Assembly: GCA_035325905.1 (NCBI GenBank)
Contig: DAOKYY010000056.1
Location: forward strand, 1 to 23,574
Origin: DYGX01 sp035325905
GTDB lineage: Bacteria > Chloroflexota > Anaerolineae > Aggregatilineales > Aggregatilineaceae
DNA: 23,574 nucleotides
Reading direction: 5' to 3'
A program made the position numbers and the translations under genes. The notes under the pieces were generated by a model. The model searched no databases. It was not told where the DNA came from and saw only the letters and a program-made list of their open reading frames with translations. Every line of letters begins with the position of its first letter. The first letter of the stretch is position 1. This document shows positions 7,640 through 14,746 of this stretch, in pieces.

Positions 7640-8698
7640 ATGAGCGACGCGGCGACCGAGCCAACCGAGATTCTTCAGGAGAGCAAGGCGATCACGGTGA
7701 CGCTAAACCCCTCGCTCGACCGGACGCTGACCACGCATTTCCTGGCGCTAGGGTACCATAACCGCACGGTCGAAACAACGCGCCTGCACGTGGCCGGACG
7801 CGGCATGAACGTCGCCCGCGCCCTGCACGCGCTGAGCGTCCCGGTCCACGCCATCGCGTTGATCGGCGCGGACCCGACGGGCCGCGCGTATGAGGCGCTG
7901 CTGGCCGAGGAGCAGTTCCCGATCACCGTGCTGCGCCGCGCCGGTCTGACCCGCAGCAACATCGTGATCAAGGACACCGGGCTGAATCACGAAACCGTGA
8001 TTCTGGAAGAGAGCGAGGGCGTGACGCTCGACGACCTGCGCGTGGTGAGCGATACGCTGATCCAGTTAATCAACGCCGGTGACACGGTGATTTTCGCCGG
8101 GGGGCTGCCAGCCAGCGTGCCAACTGACGCCTATCAGGGGCTGATCGACGTGGCGCAGCGCGCCGGGGCGAAAGTCGCGATCAACGCGGGCGGCGGCGCG
8201 GCGCTGGAGCAGTCGCTCCCCGCCGGGCCGGACCTGATCTACCTGACGCGGACCGAGCTGGAAGGGCTGTTCAACTTCCCGGTGCGCGCTTATGAGGATG
8301 TGGTTTACTGCGCGCAGCAGCTCCGCGAGCGCGGCGCGCGGCGCGTGCTGGTGTCGATGCCGCGCCGCATGGACGCGCTGCTCGTCACCGAGGAGGGGGT
8401 CTGGATGGCGGACCAGCCTCAGGTCGAGTTTGGCACGCACAGCGGCCAGACCGAGGGCCTGGTCGCCGGGTATCTCGCGGCGCGGCGGCGCGGCGAGCGG
8501 CCGGACGAGGCGCTGTGCCTGGCGGCGGCAGCGGCGGCCTACGCGGTTGCGCATGTCGGCGCGGAATTCGGCACGCTGCACGACGTGGAACAATATCGGG
8601 TCGAGACCACCGTCATCCCGATCCGCTCGAAGGACGACCTGCCCCAGCCCGACCCGGAGAACCCGCCGCCCGCGCGCCCGGTCTCGGACGTGGATTAG
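7640..8698 (+). CDS. PfkB-family sugar kinase homologue (1-phosphofructokinase type) with altered active site
   Basis: A 352-residue protein resembling FruK/tagatose-6-phosphate kinase of the ribokinase superfamily. Matching elements are TLNPSLDRTL near the start, AGRGMNVARAL (usual GGKGxNVA; residues 52-62), the FAGGLPASVP segment, and a C-terminal VAGYLAARRRGE helix followed by AAAAAAYAV. Key places deviate. The GAGD motif with the catalytic Asp reads GQTE (residues 269-272), the usual Lys-Pro-Asn segment reads LTRTELEGL, and the Asp of the DTSG-type stretch is replaced (INAGGGAAL). It may be a kinase using Glu272, an enzyme with changed substrate, or a non-catalytic sugar-phosphate sensor. 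GAAGGGAG precedes ATG 7640. The last 35 or so residues are Pro/Asp-rich and probably disordered. The lipid kinase gene follows 79 bases on, in the same direction. Confidence 0.85.
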   Translation: MSDAATEPTEILQESKAITVTLNPSLDRTLTTHFLALGYHNRTVETTRLHVAGRGMNVARALHALSVPVHAIALIGADPTGRAYEALLAEEQFPITVLRRAGLTRSNIVIKDTGLNHETVILEESEGVTLDDLRVVSDTLIQLINAGDTVIFAGGLPASVPTDAYQGLIDVAQRAGAKVAINAGGGAALEQSLPAGPDLIYLTRTELEGLFNFPVRAYEDVVYCAQQLRERGARRVLVSMPRRMDALLVTEEGVWMADQPQVEFGTHSGQTEGLVAGYLAARRRGERPDEALCLAAAAAAYAVAHVGAEFGTLHDVEQYRVETTVIPIRSKDDLPQPDPENPPPARPVSDVD

Positions 8699-8715
8699 TC
8701 GGGCCGCGCTGTGCA

Positions 8716-8721
8716 TACAAT
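8716..8721 (+). promoter_or_regulatory. Candidate -10 element for the lipid kinase gene
   Basis: TACAAT (in the context CATACAAT) lies 56 bases before ATG 8778, in the gap after the PfkB-like stop. No -35 is recognisable. Confidence 0.4.
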
Positions 8722-8777
8722 CACCATAGTGTTGAGTCTGCCTGCGGCCCCGCCGCGCAGACCCATGAGGACCGACC

Positions 8778-9725
8778 ATGACCGATACTGTTGAAGCGCA
8801 GGCCGGCGCCGCGCCGGTATACAGCCCCAGCCCGGCGTTTGAGCGCGTACACGTCATCATCAACCCCGCGTCCGGCGCCGAGGTGCCGGTGCTCAAGCCG
8901 ATGAACACCGCGTTCAGCGAGCTGGGCCTGGACTGGGATGTGACGATTACGAAAGGCCCTGGCGACGCCGAACGGTCGGCCCGCGCCGCCGCCGAAAACG
9001 GCGTAGACGTGGTCGCGGTCTACGGCGGCGACGGCACGGTGCTCGACGCGGCCTGCGGGCTGGTCGGCAGCGGCGTTCCGATGCTGATCCTGCCCGGCGG
9101 GACGGCGAACGTTGTCTCGATGGAGCTGGGCATCCCGCGCGACCTGACCGGCGCTCTGGCGCTGCTGGCGCCCGGCGCGAGCCGCCTGCGCCGCGTGGAT
9201 ATGGGGCGCACCGGCGATCATTACTTCTTCCACCTGGGGATGGGCCTGGAAGGGGAAATGATCAAGGCCGCGACCCGCGAGGAAAAAGACAAGTCCGGGC
9301 TGCGCGCGTACCTCGGCGCGGTGCTGCGCAACCTCCGCAGCCTGCCGCCGGTCCGCTATCACCTGATGCTCGACGGCGAGCAGATCGAGGTGGAAGGCGT
9401 CAACCTGATGATCACCAACTTCGGCAGCCTGGGCGTGGGCGGGCTGTCGCTCTCGAAGGACATCGATATGAGCGATGGCCTGATGGATGTTCTGGTGATC
9501 CACAAGGTGGACTTCAAGTCAGTGGTCGAGGCGGCAACCGGGGCGCTGACCCAGGGCGAAGTCGGACAGCCGCTCTCGCAGTGGCAGGCGCGCGAAGTCG
9601 TCGTCATCGCCGACCCGCCACAGACGATGACCCGCGACGGCGAGGTGTTCGAGGGGCGGGAAATCCGCGCAGAAGTCGTCCCGCACGCCGTTCGCATCGT
9701 CGTGCCGCTCGCCGACGAAGACTGA
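8778..9725 (+). CDS. Diacylglycerol/lipid kinase family protein
   Basis: A 315-residue member of the DAGK catalytic family (YegS/BmrU/DagK-like), which transfers phosphate from ATP to diacylglycerol or another lipid at the inner face of the membrane. Visible motifs are INPASG (residues 29-33), the nucleotide-binding YGGDGTV (82-88), LPGGTANVVSMELGIP with the conserved GGT-N pair, and a second domain containing DGEQIEVEG and SDGLMDVLVI. Length matches the family. GAGGA stands just before ATG 8778. The N-terminal 20 residues look disordered. It follows the PfkB-like gene with its own possible promoter and ends facing queG across a long non-coding stretch. The true lipid substrate cannot be deduced from sequence; the family also includes sphingosine- and phosphatidylglycerol-type kinases. 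Confidence 0.88.
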   Translation: MTDTVEAQAGAAPVYSPSPAFERVHVIINPASGAEVPVLKPMNTAFSELGLDWDVTITKGPGDAERSARAAAENGVDVVAVYGGDGTVLDAACGLVGSGVPMLILPGGTANVVSMELGIPRDLTGALALLAPGASRLRRVDMGRTGDHYFFHLGMGLEGEMIKAATREEKDKSGLRAYLGAVLRNLRSLPPVRYHLMLDGEQIEVEGVNLMITNFGSLGVGGLSLSKDIDMSDGLMDVLVIHKVDFKSVVEAATGALTQGEVGQPLSQWQAREVVVIADPPQTMTRDGEVFEGREIRAEVVPHAVRIVVPLADED

Positions 9726-9740
9726 GCGCGGGGCATGGTC

Positions 9741-9781
9741 GGGGGCTTCCGGCGTTGAAGTGCCGCCCCAAGCCGGTTTTG
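9741..9781 (+). terminator. Possible terminator of the lipid kinase gene
   Basis: GGGG and CGGC arms pair with GCCG and CCCC arms (9741-9769) with a bulge, and GGTTTTG follows. The stem is imperfect. The T-run overlaps the CRP-type dyad that begins at 9779. Confidence 0.3.
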
Positions 9782-9796
9782 TGACAAAAGTCACAA
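9779..9796. promoter_or_regulatory. Perfect CRP/FNR-family operator-like dyad
   Basis: TTGTGAC-AAAA-GTCACAA is a perfect 7-base inverted repeat and contains TGTGA-N6-TCACA, the classical CRP recognition pattern. A TATACT (9799-9804) begins two bases downstream, so a bound regulator would lie over the -35 region. Two more TGTGAC half-sites occur at 9853-9858 and 9868-9873. Which regulator binds here in this organism is not known. Confidence 0.55.
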
Positions 9797-9810
9797 TTTA
9801 TACTGGATTT

Positions 9811-10046
9811 GGGGACTGTCTCCGGCTCCTGTTGAGGCGTATTCTATGGGCGTGTGACAGCAGGCTGTGTGACCCTCGCGCTCGCGAGACGCCACACGTT
9901 GGGACTGTGTTTCTCTTCTGCCTCCTTGACAAATTAATACTTTATGAGTTGACGGTGGCCTGGGCCGCCAGGCGCGATGTGGACCGCGGAACGCCGTCAA
10001 AGAAATACCGCATCTGGCTGGGGAGTCTGGATGCGGTATTTTTGTT
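9811..10046 (+). ncRNA. Possible small structured RNA between the lipid kinase gene and queG
   Basis: The segment 9726-10276 has no convincing protein gene and is locally AT-rich. A transcript from the TATACT at 9799-9804 would run about 235 bases to the strong terminator at 10003-10043. Within it are a CTCGC/GCGAG hairpin flanked by GTGTG/CACAC, a GCCTGG-GCCG-CCAGGC hairpin enclosed by TTGACGG/CCGTCAA arms (9949-10000), a repeated GGGACTGT (about 9813 and 9901), and the anti-Shine-Dalgarno-like CCTCCTT (9921-9927). TTGACA at 9926-9931 could instead be the -35 of a shorter RNA, but no -10 sits at the right distance. It does not match a family I recognise. Confidence 0.3.
10003..10043 (+). terminator. 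Strong intrinsic terminator
   Basis: AAATACCGCATC (10003-10014) pairs without mismatch with GATGCGGTATTT (10030-10041) around a 15-base loop, followed by TTGTT. The A-rich left side means it may also act on the minus strand. No protein gene ends just before it, which supports a non-coding transcript. Confidence 0.75.
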
Positions 10047-10230
10047 CGGCGGCCCAAAGATGACAGCCCGCACCGATCTAGGTGCCACCTGTCACGCGCC
10101 AAACTGCGCGGATTCCCCTATTCTTTAGTCACGGCTAGCAATTAAAACAGCTTTGTGCCTGCCAAAGAATTCTTTTTAAGTCACCATCCAGTAAGCGCAG
10201 AGTTGCGCCAATGTTTTCCTCCTTGTGCTT

Positions 10231-10267
10231 CAGCGCCCAACCCCACCCGGTTGGGCGCTGAGGTTTT
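10231..10267. terminator. Bidirectional hairpin downstream of queG
   Basis: CAGCGCCCAAC (10231-10241) and GTTGGGCGCTG (10250-10260) make a perfect 11-base stem with an 8-base loop, 17 bases beyond the queG stop. The modest T-tract (AGGTTTT) is on the plus-strand side; on the queG (minus) side the following bases are A/C/G-rich. It may end queG by structure alone or end a plus-strand RNA. Confidence 0.6.
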
Positions 10268-10276
10268 CCGGCGCCG

Positions 10277-11338
10277 TCACACGCCGTTCGCCAGCCGCTC
10301 AAGCGCCCAGGCGGCGTGCTCGCGGACCAGCGGCGAGGCGTCCGCCGTCGCCAGGCGGTCGAGCGCCGGAACGAACTCCGCCAGCCCGCTGTTCCCCGCC
10401 GCGACGCAGGCGTTGCGCACGAGCCGCTCGCGCTTGATTCGCAGAATCGGCGAGCCGGCGAACCGGGCGCGAAAGGTCTCGTCGTCGAGCGCCAGCAGAT
10501 CGACCAGGGGCGGCGCGGCGCGGTCGAGGCCGGTGGGATAAAACGCTGGCTCCGCTGCCGGCTGCACGAAGCGCGTGAACGGGCAGACCTCCTGACAGAG
10601 GTCACAGCCATAGACCCAGTTGCCCATCAGCGGTCGCAGTTCAACCGGGATGGTGTCTTTCAGCTCGATCGTCAGGTAGCTGATGCAGCGCCGCGCGTCC
10701 AGCCGGTACGGCTCCGGCAGAGCGCCGGTCGGGCAGGCGACCAGGCAGCGCGTGCAGGTGCCGCACATCGTCGCGCGGTGCGGGGCGTCATAGGCGTCGA
10801 ACGGCAGCGTGGTCAACACCTCCCCCAGGAAGCGGTACGAGCCGCGCCGGGGGTGAATCAGCATGGTGTTCTTGCCGACAAACCCCAGCCCCGCCTGTTG
10901 CGCGTGGCTGCGCTCCAGGATGGCGCCGGTATCGACATAGACGCGGCTGCTCACCTCGTCCCCGGCGTGCTCGCGCAGCCATCCGGCCAGCGCCTCCAGG
11001 CGCGGCGTCATCAGGTCGTGGTAGTCTGCTCCCCACGCGTAGTTCGAGATGCGCCCGCGCCGGGGATCGCGCAGCGCATCCTCCGGCACGGCGCGCGTGC
11101 CGTATTCCTGCGCGACCACGATCAGCGAGCGCACGCCCGGCAGAATTACGCTGAGGTCCTGGCGGCGGGCGACGCGGTCCGGTCGCGCCATATAACCCAT
11201 CGCGCCGTGCATCCCTTCCTCGATCCAGCGCAGGTAAGTGCCGAGGGTCGGCGACGGCGCGGCGGGGATAATCCCGACCTGCGAGAATCCGAGCGAGGCG
11301 GCCTGCTGGCGGACGGCTTCGGCGGAGAGTGGCGGCAT
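10277..11338 (-). CDS. queG: Epoxyqueuosine reductase
   Basis: A 353-residue cobalamin-dependent iron-sulfur enzyme that reduces epoxyqueuosine to queuosine at the wobble base of tRNAs with GUN anticodons, the last step of queuosine synthesis. The catalytic core holds YVDTGAILERSHA (Asp136 matches the proton donor) and GLGFVGKNTMLI. Two 4Fe-4S clusters are served by Cys192, Cys195, Cys198, Cys202 (CGTCTRCLVACPTGA) and Cys218, Cys245, Cys248, Cys252 (CDLCQEVCPF). The C-terminus has a HEAT-like helical pair (ASPLVREHAAWALERL) as in long QueG proteins. ATG 11338 is used here; an in-frame ATG at 11350 and a TTG just before 11338 are alternatives. A TATAGC placed 6 bases before 11350 would make that ATG the first transcribed codon. 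No other queuosine gene is in the window. Confidence 0.92.
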   Translation of the reverse strand: MPPLSAEAVRQQAASLGFSQVGIIPAAPSPTLGTYLRWIEEGMHGAMGYMARPDRVARRQDLSVILPGVRSLIVVAQEYGTRAVPEDALRDPRRGRISNYAWGADYHDLMTPRLEALAGWLREHAGDEVSSRVYVDTGAILERSHAQQAGLGFVGKNTMLIHPRRGSYRFLGEVLTTLPFDAYDAPHRATMCGTCTRCLVACPTGALPEPYRLDARRCISYLTIELKDTIPVELRPLMGNWVYGCDLCQEVCPFTRFVQPAAEPAFYPTGLDRAAPPLVDLLALDDETFRARFAGSPILRIKRERLVRNACVAAGNSGLAEFVPALDRLATADASPLVREHAAWALERLANGV

Positions 11339-11356
11339 TCCCAACAGCATCCTTCC

Positions 11357-11362
11357 GCTATA
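11357..11362 (-). promoter_or_regulatory. Candidate -10 element of queG
   Basis: On the minus strand TATAGC (11362-11357) is followed by GGAAGG and then ATG at 11350. Transcription would begin at or next to that ATG, which suggests a leaderless or very short-leader mRNA. No -35 is clear. Confidence 0.35.
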
Positions 11363-11411
11363 TCTTCCGGCGGCCAGTCTAGCGCGTGAGGGAAGCCGGA
11401 TCAAACGTAGG

Positions 11412-11441
11412 TTGGCTACCGGCAGGGTTTGAGCGTATGCT
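11412..11441 (+). promoter_or_regulatory. Weak candidate promoter of the membrane glycosyltransferase gene
   Basis: TTGGCT (11412-11417) and TATGCT (11436-11441) are separated by 18 bases, 57 bases before ATG 11499. The stretch 11436-11468 is distinctly AT-rich compared with its surroundings. Confidence 0.3.
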
Positions 11442-11498
11442 TGTAAATATTCAAATAAAGGGAAATATGCAGCGCACCCCTGATGAAGGGCCGCGCTG

Positions 11499-12938
11499 AT
11501 GGCGGGGTATGCGATGCGACGCCAAAACTGGATACTGGCCCTCGCGGCGGTCGCGCTGGTGGCTGCCTGCTTGTTTTTTGCGTTCTATGTCCCACAGACG
11601 CCGGGCCGGATGGACCGCCCGACCGCCCGCCTGATCCCGCGTCTTGAGGTGTGGGATACGGCGGCGGACATGGAGATGCCCGGCCTGACCAGCCGGTACA
11701 ACGTCGCTCTGCTGCTGGTGATCTTCTGGGCGCTGGGCTTCGGGGCGTATGGGCTGGCGGTGGCCGTGACGTGGCGCAATGGCGGCGGGCGCGCGGCGGT
11801 GGTGATCGCCGCATCCGGCGCGACGCTGGCGGCGCTGGTCTCAGTGTTCGCCATGCCGACCGTCAACACCGACATCTACAACTACATGGTTTCGGCGCGC
11901 GTCGCCTCCGAATACGAACAGAACCCGCACTATGTCGCGCCCGATCGCTTCCCGTCGGACCCGATCTATCCCTACGCCAGCCATCAGTACACCAATATCG
12001 CGGGCGACAACAAACTGCCCGCCTGGACCCTGGTCAACATCGGGCTGGCGATGATCGCCGGGGATAATGTGGTGAAGGCGCTGCTGGTGTACCGGGGCGC
12101 GCTGTTCGGGCTTCATCTCGTCAATCTCGCGCTTGCCGGGTGGATTGCCGCGCGGCTGGCTCCACCCCGCCTCGCCACCAGCCTGATCCTGTTCGGCTGG
12201 AACCCGATTGTCGCGCTGCAAGCCACCAGCAAATCGGATACCGTCATGGTGTGCTTTTTGTTGCTGGCGGTCGCCGCGCTGGTATTTGGGCGCGAGCGAT
12301 TGGCGGTTGTCCCGCTGGTGCTATCGGCGCTGGTGAAGCTGCTCACGCTGCCGCTCGGCGCCGTGTACGCCGTGCGCGAACTGCGGCAGGGGGATTGGCG
12401 TCGTATCGCGGTCGAGGCTGTGCTCGCCGCCGGGGTTGTCGCGCTGCTCTACCTGCCCTTCCTGAAAGGGCTGGGGCTTTTCCGCGCGCATTTCGAGCTG
12501 CTCGGCACCGAAGGCTCGACGCTCTCCGGCCTGCCGAGGATGATCGCGATCGCCGGGGCGCTGGCGCTGATCGTGACGCTGGGCTGGCTTGCAAGCGATA
12601 CCGTTCCCCGGCTGCTGCGCAGCTGGCTGGTGGTGCTGCTGTATTTCGGCCTGTTCCTCAGCCGCTTCTCGATGGCGTGGTACCTGATGATCGTCATCGC
12701 GCTGGCGAGCGTTGTCATGAACTGGCGTTTTCATGCGCTGACGGTCGGGCTGACGGCCTCCGCTTTCCTGGTCTCTACCTGGGGCGCGACCTCTAACAGC
12801 GCCTTCCGGCTGCCCAGCCCCGTTGACGCGCGTCTGGCGGTATACTACACCCTGCCCGCGCTCGTGCTGGCGGCAGTGGCGCTTCCCCGCCTGTGGCGCC
12901 TGTGGCGCAGCGGCGCACCGGAGAGCGCCGGTCAGTGA
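11499..12938 (+). CDS. Polytopic membrane protein, probable GT-C-type mannosyl/glycosyltransferase
   Basis: A 479-residue protein with about 11-12 hydrophobic helices, starting with a signal-anchor (WILALAAVALVAACLFFAFYV). After the second or third helix comes an extracytoplasmic segment with NTDIYNYMVSARV and NPHYVAP. An acidic residue in this first large loop, next to a 'living-space' type Tyr motif, is typical of GT-C transferases that use polyprenyl-phosphate sugars (GT87/MptB-like mannosyltransferases). A Lys-rich KSDTVMV and a SALVKLLTLPL helix also recall that group. The likely role is adding mannose or glucose to a lipid or cell-surface glycan from the outer face. ATG 11499 has AAGGG upstream; ATG 11514 is an alternative. 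The quinone-reductase-like gene follows after 43 bases and may be co-transcribed. The family call is moderate and the substrate is unknown. Confidence 0.8.
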   Translation: MAGYAMRRQNWILALAAVALVAACLFFAFYVPQTPGRMDRPTARLIPRLEVWDTAADMEMPGLTSRYNVALLLVIFWALGFGAYGLAVAVTWRNGGGRAAVVIAASGATLAALVSVFAMPTVNTDIYNYMVSARVASEYEQNPHYVAPDRFPSDPIYPYASHQYTNIAGDNKLPAWTLVNIGLAMIAGDNVVKALLVYRGALFGLHLVNLALAGWIAARLAPPRLATSLILFGWNPIVALQATSKSDTVMVCFLLLAVAALVFGRERLAVVPLVLSALVKLLTLPLGAVYAVRELRQGDWRRIAVEAVLAAGVVALLYLPFLKGLGLFRAHFELLGTEGSTLSGLPRMIAIAGALALIVTLGWLASDTVPRLLRSWLVVLLYFGLFLSRFSMAWYLMIVIALASVVMNWRFHALTVGLTASAFLVSTWGATSNSAFRLPSPVDARLAVYYTLPALVLAAVALPRLWRLWRSGAPESAGQ

Positions 12939-12981
12939 GCAGCCGGGCGCGGCGAGCCGTAACTTTCACAGGGATGAGCTG

Positions 12982-13988
12982 ATGCGACAGGTTTGGGTGA
13001 TCCGCGCTGGCGGGCCGGAGGTGCTGCGCGTGCAGCGCGCGCCTCTGCCGCACCCGCTGCCCGGCGAGGTGCGTGTGCGCGTCGCGGCGATGGGTGTGAA
13101 CTTCGCGGACATCATGGGGCGCCTCGGAATCTACCCCGACGCGCCGCGCCCGCCTTATGTGCCGGGCTACGAGGTCGCGGGGAGGATCGACGCCGTCGGC
13201 GAGGGCGTCGATCCGGGGCGCGTGGGGCAGCAGGTCCTGGCGCTGACGCAGTTCGGCGGGTACAGCGAGGCGGTCTGCGTCCCGGCGCTGGCGGCGGTGC
13301 CGCGCCCGGACGGGATGGCGGTCGAGCAGGCGGCGAGCTTCATGGTGCCCTATCTGACCGCCTACGCCGCGCTGATCGAGCTGGCGCGGGTCCGCCCCGG
13401 TGACGCCGTGCTGATCCACGCGGCGGCGGGCGGAGTCGGGCTGGCGGCGGTCGACCTCTGCCGCCGGGCGGGCGCGACGATCTACGGGACCGCTTCGGCT
13501 GGCAAGCACGAGTTCTTGCGAGCGCGGGGGGTGGAGCACCCGATCGATTACCGCCGCGTGGATTTCGAGCGGGCGGTGCGCGATCTGACCGGCGGGCGCG
13601 GGGTGGATATCGCGCTCGATTCGGTCGGCGGGCGGTCGTGGCTCAAGAGCTTCCGCAGCCTCGCTCCGGCGGGCCGGATCGTCCTGCATGGCGTCTCGGC
13701 GATGGCGCCCGGCCCGCGCCGCTCGTGGTGGGCCGCCGCGCGCACGGTGTTGTCGATCCCGTGGATCGCGTTCAACCCCGTCGCCCTGACCAGCGCCAAC
13801 AAAGGCGTGATGGGCGTCAATCTCGCCAAGCTCTGGCCGCAGGCCACACTGGTGCGCGGCTGGGCGGAGACGCTGTTGAGCTGGTTCGCGGCGGGGGAGC
13901 TTCACCCCCACGTGGATCGCACATTCGACCTGGCTGAGGCTGCCGCTGCGCACCGTATGCTTCAGGAGCGGCGCAACATCGGCAAGCT
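12982..13988 (+). CDS. NADPH:quinone oxidoreductase-like medium-chain dehydrogenase (cut by assembly gap)
   Basis: The first 335 residues of a zinc-free MDR-family reductase (quinone oxidoreductase/VAT-1 type), which reduces quinones or activated double bonds with NADPH. Motifs are NFADIMGRLGIYP (substrate loop), PPYVPGYEVAGRIDAVG, and the nucleotide-binding HAAAGGVGLAAVDL with GATIYGTAS after it, then ALDSVGG. The sequence enters the N-run at AAAHRMLQERRNIGKL, which in this family is about 5-10 residues from the end, so only the last few residues and the stop are lost. Reading through the 100 N to 14121 would give an artificial tail. Although the frame is open back to 12823, ATG 12982 is preceded by GGGATGAG and begins the domain correctly. 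Confidence 0.87.
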
Positions 13989-14088
13989 NNNNNNNNNNNN
14001 NNNNNNNNNNNNNNNNNNNNNNNNNNNNNNNNNNNNNNNNNNNNNNNNNNNNNNNNNNNNNNNNNNNNNNNNNNNNNNNNNNNNNNNN
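13989..14088. other. Assembly gap of exactly 100 N
   Basis: The run length of exactly 100 is a usual placeholder for unknown size, so the true distance between the quinone reductase end and the response regulator is not known. A gene or repeat could be missing here. Confidence 0.95.
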
Positions 14089-14152
14089 CGCGGCGGACGA
14101 GGTAGGAATGTGAGTTTTTGACAGCGTTTGGCGTATCGATCGGGCGCGGGAA

Positions 14153-14209
14153 CCTCCCCTGGCCCCTTTCCGCCAGCGGACAGAGGAAAAGAGGCCAGGG
14201 GTTAAGAGG
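14153..14209. repeat. Long imperfect palindrome beside the first gap
   Basis: CCCCTGGCC followed by CCTTTCC (14156-14171) pairs with GGAAAAG followed by GGCCAGGGG (14185-14201), and outer CCTC/GAGG bases extend it. The core arms of nine bases are perfect. It resembles the interspersed GC-rich palindromes (REP/MITE-like) found in many bacterial genomes and could also act as a transcript end for the response regulator, whose stop is 50 bases away. Confidence 0.55.
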
Positions 14210-14258
14210 TGAGGCTTCGCCGTCGGGCGCGGCGCATCCCCCTATTTCGCGCAATCAC

Positions 14259-14618
14259 TCAACGTTGTAGCAGCCGGCTGACGGTTTCGCGAAAGACACG
14301 GATATCGACCGGTTTGCCGAGAAAGGTGTCGGCGCCTGCGCCTGCCGCGATGCTCTCGCCCTTGGGGTGCGCAGACAGCACGATGACCGGTGTATCGCGC
14401 AGCGTCTCGTCGGCGCGAATCGCTCCCAGCACGCTGTCACCGCCCGCCGCTGGCATCATCAGGTCAAGGATCACCAGATCGGGCCGCTGGGCGCGCATCA
14501 TCGGCAAAGCATCGGCCCCGCTCAGGCAGCGGACCACCTCGTGATGAAGGGGCCTCAGCGCGATCTCCAGCATCAGGATCAAAGACTCGTCATCTTCAAC
14601 AATCAGAATGCGGGCCAT
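14259..14618 (-). CDS. Single-domain response regulator (CheY-like receiver)
   Basis: A 119-residue stand-alone receiver: acidic pair in ILIVEDDES, phospho-acceptor Asp in LVILDLMMP, Ser in VIVLSAHP at the switch Ser/Thr position, and Lys in FLGKPVD. There is no output domain, so it should signal by protein contact or phospho-relay. ATG 14618 (MARILIVEDD) fits the fold exactly; a longer open frame upstream is Arg/Ala-rich and crosses the promoter. The ribosome site is weak (GAGGAG lies too far at about 16 bases). A TTGCAC-17-TACAAT promoter precedes it, giving a leader of about 64 bases. No kinase is adjacent, but the large histidine kinase at the start of the window is likewise without a partner. 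Confidence 0.92.
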   Translation of the reverse strand: MARILIVEDDESLILMLEIALRPLHHEVVRCLSGADALPMMRAQRPDLVILDLMMPAAGGDSVLGAIRADETLRDTPVIVLSAHPKGESIAAGAGADTFLGKPVDIRVFRETVSRLLQR

Positions 14619-14688
14619 GAGGGCGTCTGCTTCTCTCCTCGTCGCCGGTTCAGGTCGGTGGTCGAGCGATCGGGCGACTCCACAGGGG

Positions 14689-14717
14689 ATTGTAGGCAAG
14701 CCGGCGGCCAGGTGCAA
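14689..14717 (-). promoter_or_regulatory. Promoter of the response regulator gene
   Basis: On the minus strand TTGCAC (14717-14712), a 17-base spacer and TACAAT (14694-14689) match sigma-70 geometry. It lies in the 128-base gap after the permease gene, so the regulator can be expressed independently. Confidence 0.6.
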
Positions 14718-14746
14718 ACCGAATCTTAACCGGGCGTCGAAAACGG

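Noticed and set aside
5259..7643. A 794-codon open frame on the plus strand over otsA and otsB
   Set aside because: It is a shadow of high-GC coding sequence: Arg/Gly/Pro-rich translation, no motif, and both otsA (another frame) and otsB (opposite strand) carry clear catalytic motifs.
10316..11389. A 357-codon plus-strand frame opposite queG
   Set aside because: Shadow frame: composition is Arg/Gln/His-rich without motifs, while the minus strand carries the full QueG iron-sulfur signature.
13989..14121. Quinone reductase reading through the N-run to a stop at 14119-14121
   Set aside because: The 100 N are a placeholder, so frame and residues across it are meaningless; the family ends within a few residues of the gap edge.
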